A stretch of DNA of 19,200 nucleotides from an uncultured Parasphingopyxis sp. (GCA_905479515.1 CAJQMX010000184.1:1-19200), one strand, 5' to 3'. Positions 1 to 6,515 are shown, numbered from the stretch's first letter. The notes: generated by a model not told the origin, from the sequence alone. A program made the numbers and translations.

Positions 1-1
1 G

Positions 2-418
2 AAAGATCGTAAGCCATTGGCAACGGCCCTCAAGGCCATTTATCGCGCCGTCGATGCAAAGGCTGCCGAAGACGCGCTGATTGCCTTCGAAGCCAGCGAA
101 TGGGGCCTGCGCTATGTCGCCATTGCCCAGAGCTGGCGGCGAGCATGGAATGAGGTGGTTCCATTTTTCGCCTTTCCCGAGGCGGTGCGCAAAATTATTT
201 ATACCACGAATGCTATCGAGGCCCTGAACTCAAAGCTCAGGCGAGCGATCAGAGCCAGAGGTCATTTTCCCAATGACGAGGCGGCAACAAAATTGCTCTA
301 TCTGGTCTTGAACAGACCAGAAAAAGAGTGGAAGATGCCACTTCGTGAGTGGACCATGGCAAAAGCACAGTTCGCAGTTATCTTCGGCGAACGCTTCATC
401 AAAGCCAAGACGGCATAA
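2..418 (+). CDS. IS256-family transposase, C-terminal fragment (5' truncated by the window edge)
   Basis: The reading frame is open from the first bases of the window to the TAA at 416-418, so the start codon lies upstream. About 138 residues are visible, against roughly 400 for a full IS256-type transposase. Family hallmarks are present: the SWRRAWNEVVPFFAFPE stretch, then IIYTTNAIEALNSKLRR, then RGHFPNDEAATKLLYL. These belong to the C-terminal part of the catalytic domain of the mutator-like DDE transposases, which includes the last acidic catalytic residue (probably the E of TNAIE). The protein would catalyse excision and insertion of the element. No internal stop is seen in the visible part, so it may be intact. 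Confidence 0.88.
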   Translation, partial: KDRKPLATALKAIYRAVDAKAAEDALIAFEASEWGLRYVAIAQSWRRAWNEVVPFFAFPEAVRKIIYTTNAIEALNSKLRRAIRARGHFPNDEAATKLLYLVLNRPEKEWKMPLREWTMAKAQFAVIFGERFIKAKTA

Positions 419-432
419 TGTTCAACCGCCCC

Positions 433-459
433 ACCACACACGAAATTACTGACACTCCC
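433..459 (+). repeat. Predicted right terminal inverted repeat of the IS256-type element
   Basis: The last bases before the element boundary read as an IS256-family end: read inward from 459 on the minus strand they begin GGGAGTGTCA and continue with GTAATTTCGTGTG. The partner repeat is outside the window. The boundary is inferred from family resemblance, not from comparison of both ends. Confidence 0.6.
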
Positions 460-556
460 GCGAGCGGCGGCCGTTCATAGGGAATCACGTCCGCACAATA
501 TCGAGCGCCTCCTTGCCGCTCACTGCCGATCGCTGGCCATGACACATGATCGTGAC
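460..556 (-). pseudogene. Relic of a ferredoxin-NAD(P)H reductase N-terminus, cut by the IS
   Basis: On the minus strand the bases next to the IS end encode VIPYERPPL. This is the hallmark N-terminal motif of Rieske-oxygenase ferredoxin reductases; the intact reductase in this window has LPYERPPLSKEYL at residues 40-52. A second minus-strand frame just upstream (from 556) reads VTIMCHGQRSAVSGKEAL, which can be aligned with the first beta-strand and dinucleotide-binding loop of such enzymes (VxIVGxGxxxxxAAxAL). The two parts are in different frames and the spacing is shorter than normal, so a frameshift and a small deletion are needed. No start codon is evident. The motif stops exactly at the IS boundary. 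I read it as a decayed second reductase gene whose remainder lies beyond the IS; a chance match of nine residues is the alternative. Confidence 0.45.
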
Positions 557-839
557 GGGTTGTAGTTTCCGTTAGAGAATCGACTTTCTGCCAAACAGCG
601 CCACAATGTTCGGCCACATATCAGGACACCGACCCTCTCGTGATGTCGGCGCTATCCGATAATTTCTTCACGCCGGGCGACGGACCGATCACTGGCCTCT
701 TTGACGATCATTGGCAGACGATGTACCGCAAGGAGTTTGACCTTCTTACGCTTCCTAATGTCGAAGGTATCGCCATTGGTTCGAACTTTCGCGCGGTCTC
801 GATCATAGTGGACATGTTGAATCGGCTATCCGCCGGACT
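557..839 (+). other. Intergenic stretch with one unassigned open frame
   Basis: Together with the relic next to it, this fills the gap of about 380 bp between the IS end and the stop of the reductase gene. A plus-strand frame is open from 556 into the 3' end of the convergent reductase gene. From a GTG at 640 it would give a protein starting MMSALSDNFFTPGDGPITGL, with the phrase EFDLLTLPNVEGIAIGSNF further on. I do not recognise a family, no convincing ribosome binding site precedes 640, and the frame overlaps the reductase by about 90 bp. It is probably a gene fragment or a chance frame. I see no tRNA, clear terminator or other element here. Confidence 0.3.
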
Positions 840-2066
840 TCAAAGCAATTCCTTAAGCTGGCGCGAAGTATCGGCAAGGTCTTCACGTGCCGCTACCAAT
901 CCCGTCTCGACAAGCCTTCTACCCTGCACATAGTCCTTCATGGAATTAACGCAATCGAGCGCCACGACTTTTCCATTCTTCAGATATACAATGGAAAAGG
1001 ACCGATTGGATGGATCACCACGTGTCACGGAGTCATCGTATCCCGCACTCAGTCCTACCGTCTGAATTTTCAAGTCATACTGATCGGACCAGAACCAAGG
1101 TGTTGCGTGATATGGTTCAAAGTTGCCGCAAATCACACTCGCGACGACGCTCGCCATGTCGTTGGCATTCTGGACACTTTCGAGCCGAATGCGCTGGCCG
1201 TCCGCAAACGGATTTATGTGTGCAGCACAATCCCCGATTGCATACACACCGGGTAGTGTAGTTTGGCAGTATTCGTCGACTACGACACCGTTCGCGGTTT
1301 CCGCGCCTGCCTTGGCCAATGCATCAATGCATGGTTCGATCCCGATGCCGACGAGAACGATATCGGTCTGAATCACCTCGCCTGTTTCGAGCACAACGCC
1401 AGTCAGAAGTCCCCCGTCTCCCTCGATGCAGCGGACGCCCGATTCGAGGTGTATTTTTACTTCTCTGCTCACGTGCTCATTTTGAATAAAGCGGGAAACT
1501 TCGGGACCAGTGACTCTGGAAAGCACACGATTGAAAGCTTCTACTAAGACGACTTCATGGCCAAGTTTTCGAAATACTGCTGCCGCTTCCAGGCCAATGT
1601 AGCCACCTCCTATTATCGTACACCGCTCTGTTCCTGCTTTCATGTCATCGATCAAAGCATCCACATCCTCCTTGGAGCGCACCGTGTGTACGCCCCGTAG
1701 GTCCGATCCATCGCAGATAAGGCGCTTGGCATCTCCACCCGCTGACCAAACAAGCTGCTCGTATGCGTATTCCTGACCGTTGCCACAGGAAATTGTTTTC
1801 ACCAGAGGATCGAGTGAAGAAACATTGCTCCCGCCTAGCAGATGTATTTCCTTATCCTGCCAGAATTTCTCGGGTCGAATGAGTATCCTTTCGAAGGTTT
1901 TCTCTCCGGAGAGATACTCCTTCGAAAGTGGCGGTCTTTCATAGGGGAGGGCACGACTGCGGTCGAGCAATCCGATGCTTCCGTGGAAACCCTGCTTACG
2001 CAGCCCAATGGCAGTCTGAGCACCGCCATGTCCGCTGCCGACGATCAGAACATCGTATTTCTCCAT
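840..2066 (-). CDS. Ferredoxin-NAD(P)H reductase component of a ring-hydroxylating dioxygenase
   Basis: This cytoplasmic FAD flavoprotein of 408 residues, the usual family length, passes electrons from NADH to a Rieske or [2Fe-2S] ferredoxin that feeds the oxygenase. The FAD-binding GSGHGG motif is at residues 10-15, the family signature PYERPPLSK at 41-49, the NAD-binding GGGYIGLE at 153-160, and the second FAD motif (LPGVYAIGDCA) near 275. An AGGAGG ribosome binding site precedes the ATG. It resembles BphA4/HcaD/TodA-type reductases. It is the last gene of the minus-strand dioxygenase unit, 198 bp after the beta-subunit gene, and no ferredoxin gene lies beside it. That gap may allow separate transcription. 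The family assignment is secure; the exact partner ferredoxin is unknown. Confidence 0.93.
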   Translation of the reverse strand: MEKYDVLIVGSGHGGAQTAIGLRKQGFHGSIGLLDRSRALPYERPPLSKEYLSGEKTFERILIRPEKFWQDKEIHLLGGSNVSSLDPLVKTISCGNGQEYAYEQLVWSAGGDAKRLICDGSDLRGVHTVRSKEDVDALIDDMKAGTERCTIIGGGYIGLEAAAVFRKLGHEVVLVEAFNRVLSRVTGPEVSRFIQNEHVSREVKIHLESGVRCIEGDGGLLTGVVLETGEVIQTDIVLVGIGIEPCIDALAKAGAETANGVVVDEYCQTTLPGVYAIGDCAAHINPFADGQRIRLESVQNANDMASVVASVICGNFEPYHATPWFWSDQYDLKIQTVGLSAGYDDSVTRGDPSNRSFSIVYLKNGKVVALDCVNSMKDYVQGRRLVETGLVAAREDLADTSRQLKELL

Positions 2067-2189
2067 CTGTTAACCCTCCTCCTACAGAATAATCATGACC
2101 CCACAGCGGCAAGCATGCATTGAGTGTTCAGTCGGTTCGCGAAAGTCGTCGGCCCATGCCATACAAGAGCCGTGTCTGAAGAAGCTACC

Positions 2190-2219
2190 CCGATCCTTAA
2201 TAACGCTCTTCAGGATCGG
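2190..2219. other. Small inverted repeat in the beta-subunit/reductase gap
   Basis: CCGATCCT (2190-2197) and AGGATCGG (2212-2219) form an 8-bp perfect stem with a 14-nt loop, inside the 198-bp gap between the beta-subunit and reductase genes. No T-run follows on the minus strand, so it is not a classical Rho-independent terminator. It could be an attenuating or mRNA-stabilising hairpin, or chance. Nothing else was recognised in this gap. Confidence 0.3.
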
Positions 2220-2264
2220 TACCCAAAGGCAACGATACAGCATGCGAATTGCGAGCTATCCAAA

Positions 2265-2810
2265 TCAAAGGAATGTGTTGATATTCTTTGCTTGCAAAAC
2301 GGTCTGCTGCAGGATCACTTTACGACGGGCCAGTTTCAGCGAGCCGTCCGTATCCCGCCTGATCAGATCGACGCGTCTGGCCTTCAGCTCCATCTCGTCA
2401 TCCTCCGCGTGGTGGCGATTGTTGATGACTAGTGAATGAACGGTCCATTCGGTGGGGGTATCGGTCAGTTCGACCTCGATATTGCTCACAAGATGAAAGT
2501 GCCGGGTCGGCGGGTCTTCAGCCCATGCGGAGGGCTGCTTGGCGCGGGCTACGCGAATCTTGAGATATTCGAGATCGTCGTCGAAAAAGGCCATCCTTGT
2601 GGGACTGAACTTGGCGTCGTCATTCCGGTAGCGTGTTTGCACCCCTGGAATCCAATAGTGGATGTCGTCTGCCAGCAATTCCAGCCATTCATGCAAATGC
2701 TCGCCGTCGAGTAGGCGGGCTTCGCGATAGAGAAATTGCTGAATTTCGATAATTAGATCGACGGAAACTGCACGATGTTCGCGGGTTTCGATTTTTTCGG
2801 CTTGGTTCAC
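2265..2810 (-). CDS. Aromatic-ring-hydroxylating dioxygenase, beta (small) subunit
   Basis: This is the structural small subunit of an alpha3beta3 Rieske oxygenase, with the SnoaL/NTF2-like cone fold. Family features include EIQQFLYREARLLDG near the N-terminus, WLELLADDIHYWIPG, WAEDPPTRHFHLVSNIEV in the middle, and a C-terminal RRKVILQQTVL segment ending in a hydrophobic tail. I chose the GTG at 2810 because GAGG lies five bases upstream of it; this gives 181 residues and starts 20 bp after the alpha-subunit stop. A longer frame from an ATG at 2864 (199 residues) would overlap the alpha gene by 35 bp and has no visible ribosome binding site. Beta subunits of this family are usually 180-195 residues, so both starts are possible. 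It is almost certainly translated together with the alpha subunit. Confidence 0.92.
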   Translation of the reverse strand: MNQAEKIETREHRAVSVDLIIEIQQFLYREARLLDGEHLHEWLELLADDIHYWIPGVQTRYRNDDAKFSPTRMAFFDDDLEYLKIRVARAKQPSAWAEDPPTRHFHLVSNIEVELTDTPTEWTVHSLVINNRHHAEDDEMELKARRVDLIRRDTDGSLKLARRKVILQQTVLQAKNINTFL

Positions 2811-2829
2811 GGTCACCTCAAACTGGTAT

Positions 2830-4149
2830 TTAGCGGACTGGTACGTCGGCCCAGGTTTCTGCATTCATTAGATCGGCCCAGCGTTGGTAGAACGCCCGCT
2901 GGTTCGCTTCGTTGATCTGGCTCTGATGGACATTGCCCTTCAGTTCCTCGTGTTCGATACGCGAATCGAGGCCCATTCCAGCATGGAGTTTCTGTCGCCG
3001 CGTGACGACACCTGCATTGACAGCGGTGCAATTTTCGAAATTCTCACCGTCGTCCATCTCGAAGACCCCTGCTGGAGAGAAAGTCAGCATCACGCCGCGG
3101 CGATATTCTTTCTTTAGTTCCTCCGGGGCATTGGCGTTCAGAAATACCCAGGTATGAAGCTCCGTTTCTCTCGGACCTTTTGGGTTCCACGTGCGGAAGG
3201 TGTTGTGCCCGGCCAGGAAGGACAGGTTCGGAAAAACATTGGCCGAACTGAGCGAGGCGACCATCCTGCTGCGGACCTTCCCCAGCCGTTCGGCAAACTT
3301 CGCCTCGTGTTCACGCAGATATTCGAGGATTTGCGGCGAATTGAGCGTGGCCGCGTTGCCGATGAAATCCAGGCCGAACTCCCACCCGTGGCCATTGGCG
3401 TTGGCGTGATAGGAACGATCGGGCCGCATCGTCGGCTGTTTGCCGAACATGGCGATGAGAGCCGAACTGTGCGTCCATGGAGCGTGGTAGGAATCGCCTA
3501 CGAAGTTTTCTGCTGGGAACTTCCAGTTGCACTTGAGGCGGGACTTGATGTTGCCGTCGATAAATTCGATGCCGCCTTCGTCATTGTCGAGAATGACGTC
3601 GAGATACCAGCGAAAGTCGCCCAGATATTCCTCTAGCGAGGGTGCGTCCGGATCGAAGCAGGCAAAATGCATGCCCTTGTAGCTCTCCACCCGCGCCTGG
3701 TGGAGGCCGAGCCGAGACTTATCGAAATTGGACTTACCATCGTAGGACTTTGGTCGGCTGACGCTCTTCAGACTGCCGTCGAGGCCGTATGACCAGCCGT
3801 GGAAATTACATGTGAAACGGCGGGCCTTGCCAACTTCGGCAAAACACACGCGGTTGCCGCGGTGGGAACAGGAATTGAGGAAAGTGTGAATCTTGCCGTC
3901 TTCGCCGCGCGAAACGATGACCGCATCCTCCCCTATTGTAGTAGTTAGGAAGTCCCCGACCTCTGGCAGTTGCGAATCGTGCGCAACGAAAATCCAGCAG
4001 CGTGCAAAAACTCGCTCGAGCTCGAGCGAGTAGATCGCATCGTCCCAGAATATCCGGCGATCAATGTAACCTTCTTCCGCATCAACCCAGTCGTTGACCT
4101 TGGAGGCGAGTTCCGCTTTATCGTCCGTTTTTGTGGATAGGTTTGTCAC
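2830..4149 (-). CDS. Aromatic-ring-hydroxylating dioxygenase, alpha (large, catalytic) subunit
   Basis: This is the catalytic subunit of a Rieske non-haem iron dioxygenase, which adds O2 across an aromatic double bond to give a cis-dihydrodiol. The Rieske [2Fe-2S] ligands are C94/H96 and C114/H117 (CSH and CNFH motifs). The mononuclear iron site is ENFVGDSYHAPWTH, with bridging D219 and ligands H222 and H227; the third ligand is probably D366 or D367 in EMDDGEN. At 439 residues it has the normal length for the biphenyl/naphthalene/phenylpropionate class. It starts with GTG at 4149, preceded by AGGAG seven bases upstream; the nearby ATG at about 4154 runs into a stop at once. It lies 36 bp after the extradiol dioxygenase gene and next to its beta subunit. 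The substrate cannot be assigned from sequence alone. Confidence 0.95.
   Translation of the reverse strand: MTNLSTKTDDKAELASKVNDWVDAEEGYIDRRIFWDDAIYSLELERVFARCWIFVAHDSQLPEVGDFLTTTIGEDAVIVSRGEDGKIHTFLNSCSHRGNRVCFAEVGKARRFTCNFHGWSYGLDGSLKSVSRPKSYDGKSNFDKSRLGLHQARVESYKGMHFACFDPDAPSLEEYLGDFRWYLDVILDNDEGGIEFIDGNIKSRLKCNWKFPAENFVGDSYHAPWTHSSALIAMFGKQPTMRPDRSYHANANGHGWEFGLDFIGNAATLNSPQILEYLREHEAKFAERLGKVRSRMVASLSSANVFPNLSFLAGHNTFRTWNPKGPRETELHTWVFLNANAPEELKKEYRRGVMLTFSPAGVFEMDDGENFENCTAVNAGVVTRRQKLHAGMGLDSRIEHEELKGNVHQSQINEANQRAFYQRWADLMNAETWADVPVR
4010..4031. repeat. Perfect 22-bp palindrome inside the alpha-subunit gene
   Basis: The half-site ACTCGCTCGAG is followed directly by its exact reverse complement, with no spacer. 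It falls in the codons for YSLELERV near residue 40 of the oxygenase alpha subunit. It may be a by-product of alternating Leu/Glu codons, but a gap-free 22-bp palindrome is unusual and could form a hairpin early in the mRNA. Confidence 0.55.
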
Positions 4150-4185
4150 CCCATTCTCCTATTGAAATTGGTTTTCCTGCCGCCA

Positions 4186-5004
4186 TCAGGCCGGTAGGAT
4201 TTCGGCAAAGCCTAGGCCAGTGACACCGCCCGACCAGGCTTCGTAAATAAACACTTCCCCCCGGCCAGCCGGAAGGGCTCCCATCACCGCTAGATAATGG
4301 CGGATTTCCATGCCCCCATTGCCCCCGTCGCGCATGATCTCTTCGTCGGTCATCGAAAGCAGCGTGGACGGGTCGCCGGACACGATGGCATCGAGGACCT
4401 TCTTGTCGAACTCGGGGTTGATTCGGCCCATTTCTCCTGTGCCGACCCAGTGGCTGATCCCACCGCTACCGATCAGCACAACGCGTTCGTCACCCGGCAT
4501 GCCTCCAACCGCATCGCGCACCATCTGCCCGAACTCATACGCCCGCTGAAGGCGAACATATGGCTCGACGCCGCTGGCCATGTAAACGGGAACGGTCTGA
4601 ACCGATCCGTCGGTCGGAAGGGCAAGTTGGGCCGGAACGCCGATTGCATGATCCACGCCCAGATCGCGCGCGACGGATACGTCGAACCCATTGTTATGGG
4701 CGTGATTGACAAGGTAGTTGGCGAAGTCCGGATCGCTCGCAATCGGTGCATTAGCTACGCCTGGCAGCCGATCAATCGGACCATGCAGCTCGCCGGTAGC
4801 AATGAGGAATTGCGGCAGGCAACGCGGGCCGAACAGAATGTAATGGTCGGCGCCGAAAATTATCGCCTTGGTCGCGCCCGATGCGCGAACCTTATCGCAT
4901 ATCCGGGAATAGGCCGCGAGAAGGTGATCGCGCTCCTTCTTCTGCGGATTTACGAACAGCAAGGGGTCATGCGGCATTATATAGCCGCCAACGATATTCG
5001 CCAT
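4186..5004 (-). CDS. Type II (LigB-like) extradiol ring-cleavage dioxygenase, catalytic subunit
   Basis: This Fe(II) enzyme cleaves a catechol ring next to the hydroxyl pair (meta cleavage). The 272-residue protein has the LigB/MhpB/CarBb-type layout. Probable iron ligands are H12 (IMPHDPLL), H54 (GADHYILF) and E255 (FIYEAWSGG). The acid/base histidine pair expected from MhpB-like enzymes appears at H119 (GVDHAIGVP) and H185 (GSGGISHWVG). A ribosome binding site AGGAGAG precedes the ATG. The LigA-like small-subunit gene lies 52 bp upstream, so the active enzyme is probably the two-subunit LigAB type. Use of a class III extradiol enzyme beside an alpha/beta Rieske oxygenase recalls fluorene and carbazole pathways rather than the classical biphenyl set, where a vicinal-oxygen-chelate BphC does this step. 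Substrate unknown. Confidence 0.88.
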   Translation of the reverse strand: MANIVGGYIMPHDPLLFVNPQKKERDHLLAAYSRICDKVRASGATKAIIFGADHYILFGPRCLPQFLIATGELHGPIDRLPGVANAPIASDPDFANYLVNHAHNNGFDVSVARDLGVDHAIGVPAQLALPTDGSVQTVPVYMASGVEPYVRLQRAYEFGQMVRDAVGGMPGDERVVLIGSGGISHWVGTGEMGRINPEFDKKVLDAIVSGDPSTLLSMTDEEIMRDGGNGGMEIRHYLAVMGALPAGRGEVFIYEAWSGGVTGLGFAEILPA

Positions 5005-5056
5005 TTAACAACTCTCTCCTGTGTGTCGAAAACTCGGCGACGTGATGTCGCGCAAA

Positions 5057-5356
5057 CTACAAACTATCCTTACCGCCGCTCGACGCTTCCAACCGTGATG
5101 CAAGCTTGGGAACCCGGGCAAGATATTCGGGCATTGATTGCGGCCCGCGGACGCTGGTCCAAAAGCCCATCAAGAGCATCGGATTGATTCCGTATTCGAA
5201 CAGGTTTTCTACCTGCATAGAAATAACCATCTCGCGTTCGGTCTCGCTGAGTGCATATTTGCCCGCGACTTCTCCGGCATCTTCGCGAAATGCTTCCTTC
5301 CGGTTACGTGAAGTACTCACGTCATAAAACAATTGCTCGACAGCCCCGTAGCTCAT
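5057..5356 (-). CDS. LigA-like small subunit of the LigAB-type extradiol dioxygenase
   Basis: A short helical protein of about 99 residues resembling the LigA/CarBa-type alpha subunit, which caps the active site of the LigB-type catalytic chain. The recognisable part is the central block YALSETEREMVISMQVENL followed by GINPMLLMGFW, matching the pattern seen in LigA subunits (an aromatic-L-x-E-E-R start, then G-V/I-x-P-M-L-L). I place the start at the ATG at 5356 (MSYGAVEQLFYDV). The open frame extends upstream to 5434, but that codon is a TTG inside the -35 element of the predicted promoter. The ribosome binding site is weak. Being the first gene after the predicted operator/promoter, it would head the transcript for ring cleavage, oxygenase and perhaps reductase. 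Confidence 0.75.
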   Translation of the reverse strand: MSYGAVEQLFYDVSTSRNRKEAFREDAGEVAGKYALSETEREMVISMQVENLFEYGINPMLLMGFWTSVRGPQSMPEYLARVPKLASRLEASSGGKDSL

Positions 5357-5387
5357 CCCATTCGCTTTCTTTTTGCATTGCGACGAC

Positions 5388-5400
5388 GGGGATAATCCCC
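5388..5400. promoter_or_regulatory. Perfect 13-bp palindrome in the leader of the ring-cleavage operon
   Basis: GGGGATAATCCCC has 6-bp arms around one central base. It sits between the predicted -10 box (5407-5412) and the LigA-like start codon (5356), close to where transcription should begin. It could be a repressor operator or a short leader hairpin. No second copy was noticed elsewhere in the window. Confidence 0.4.
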
Positions 5401-5406
5401 AGTGTC

Positions 5407-5434
5407 TTTTTAGGCATTGGCAGGAATGAGTCAA
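5407..5434 (-). promoter_or_regulatory. Predicted sigma70-type promoter of the LigAB/oxygenase operon
   Basis: On the minus strand a -35-like TTGACT (5434-5429) is followed after 16 bases by the AT-rich hexamer TAAAAA (5412-5407). The -35 overlaps the right arm of the shared operator-like block, as it does at the second copy near 12919. Transcription would start about 40-45 bases before the LigA-like start codon. Confidence 0.4.
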
Positions 5435-5457
5435 TACCCTTGCGTATGGTTTGGCAA
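5430..5457 (-). promoter_or_regulatory. Operator-like site A (shared with site B at 12896-12923)
   Basis: Read on the minus strand: TTGCCAAACCATAC, six variable bases (gcaagg), GTATTGAC. The core ATAC-N6-GTAT is an inverted repeat, extended to C-A/C-ATAC...GTAT-T/G-G. The plus-strand site upstream of the hydrolase gene is identical at all fixed positions except one base (TTGGCAAACC...). The six-base centre differs completely, as expected for a protein-binding palindrome with an uncontacted spacer. The block overlaps the -35 box, so its binding protein could repress or activate. The cluster's IclR or TetR regulator is the natural candidate. Confidence 0.6.
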
Positions 5458-5508
5458 TTTAGGGCCGCCGACTTACCTATTTTTTTGCGCTTTCCTGCGG
5501 CTATGGCG

Positions 5509-6492
5509 CTACCAGGACAGCACAACTTTGCCGACTGTCTCTCGCGACCGTAGCGCCTTCATCGCCGCGACCACTTCACCCATTGGATAGACATCTCGAA
5601 TCAGCGGGCGAATCCCACCTGCGGCACAAAGCTCGACCAGTTCTTGCTGGATCGCGCGGATTTCGTCGGGATCGCGGTCAAAGCTCCAGTAGACGCCGTG
5701 CACGCTGGCTGATTTTACCAGCATGTAATTCGCCTTCAGCGCTGGTATCTCGCCGCTCGCGAAGCCGCATATGAGCAGTTTTCCCTGCCAGGCGAGCAGC
5801 CGCAAACTCTGTTCCGAAGTTGCGCCGCCGACCGGATCAACCACGATGTCGACGCCATTTGGAGACAATGATTTGACCTCTTTGTACCAATCCGGCTTGC
5901 GATAATCGATAACATGGTCCGCGCCATTTTCGATTGCGAAACGGCGCTTTTCCTCCGACCCAGCCGTGGCAATGATGCGGGCTCCGGCGGACCGGGCAAG
6001 CTGGGTCGCTGCGACCCCGAGACCGCCACTCGCAGCGTGGATCAGGACCGTCTGGCCCGCAGTCAGATTGCCTTTCTGAAACAAGGCGACATGCGCCGTG
6101 GTGTAAGAAACCGGAAGCGCAGCGGCGGCACGAGCATCGATGTCTCCGATCGCCATCAATCGGTCTGATGCAACCGCGCAATATTCCGCGAAGGCACCGC
6201 TGCGAACCTGACAAGCAACCCTGTCTCCAGGCTGAAACCGCGAGCCTGCGCTGGTCTCCACGACTGTTCCAGCAAGCTCGTTACCGGGGACAAACGGCGG
6301 CTCGATACGGTCCTGATAGCGGCCCGCGATAGCAATTTCGTCAGCAAAATTGAGCGCTGCGGCCTCCACCTTCACCAGGGTATCAACCGGATTCGGACCG
6401 CCTTGTTCCAACGAGGGAACGGGAATCCGATCGAACACCAAATCCTCCGGCTTGCCATATTCCTTCACGACCCAAGCCAGCATCTTCTTCAA
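5509..6492 (-). CDS. MDR-superfamily NAD(P)H:quinone oxidoreductase-like protein
   Basis: A 327-residue zinc-free medium-chain dehydrogenase/reductase of the quinone oxidoreductase/enoyl reductase type, expected to be cytoplasmic and NADPH-dependent. The N-terminal GroES-like domain contains PFVPGNELAGTV (residues 66-77) and FQPGDRVA. The Rossmann domain begins with the nucleotide-binding motif AASGGLGVAA at 153-162. The cysteine/histidine ligands of zinc alcohol dehydrogenases are missing. It starts with TTG at 6492: AAGGGG is eight bases upstream of the TTG but too far from the next ATG (6483). It is separated from the LigA-like gene by about 150 bp that hold a predicted promoter, so it may be its own unit. 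Its place in the pathway is not evident; a side-chain or quinone reduction is possible. Confidence 0.85.
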   Translation of the reverse strand: MKKMLAWVVKEYGKPEDLVFDRIPVPSLEQGGPNPVDTLVKVEAAALNFADEIAIAGRYQDRIEPPFVPGNELAGTVVETSAGSRFQPGDRVACQVRSGAFAEYCAVASDRLMAIGDIDARAAAALPVSYTTAHVALFQKGNLTAGQTVLIHAASGGLGVAATQLARSAGARIIATAGSEEKRRFAIENGADHVIDYRKPDWYKEVKSLSPNGVDIVVDPVGGATSEQSLRLLAWQGKLLICGFASGEIPALKANYMLVKSASVHGVYWSFDRDPDEIRAIQQELVELCAAGGIRPLIRDVYPMGEVVAAMKALRSRETVGKVVLSW

Positions 6493-6515
6493 ATCAATTA
6501 CCCCTTACAAAATAT

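Larger units (their letters stand above)
1..459 (+). mobile_element. IS256-family insertion sequence, right end (left part lies outside the window)
   Basis: The segment holds the C-terminal part of an IS256-type transposase followed by about 40 bp of non-coding DNA. That ends in a sequence typical of this family's terminal inverted repeat (reverse complement GGGAGTGTCAGTAATTTCG). The left end, most of the transposase and the matching inverted repeat are not visible, so completeness cannot be judged. The predicted outer boundary is at 459. The bases just beyond (460-467, gcgagcgg) would be the target duplication if a copy exists on the other side. The element appears to sit inside a relic of a ferredoxin reductase gene. 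Confidence 0.8.

Noticed and set aside
2095..2439. Plus-strand frames across the beta-subunit/reductase gap as a missing ferredoxin
   Set aside because: No cysteine pattern of a Rieske or plant-type ferredoxin (CxH...CxxH or CxxxxCxxC...C) is present in either strand of the gap.
3154..3636. Plus-strand frame of 160 codons inside the oxygenase alpha gene
   Set aside because: Antisense shadow of a strongly conserved coding region, without motif or ribosome binding site.
4297..5187. Long plus-strand open frame of 296 codons
   Set aside because: It lies entirely opposite the LigB-like gene and its upstream gap; it has no recognisable motif, while the minus strand encodes a protein with conserved catalytic residues.
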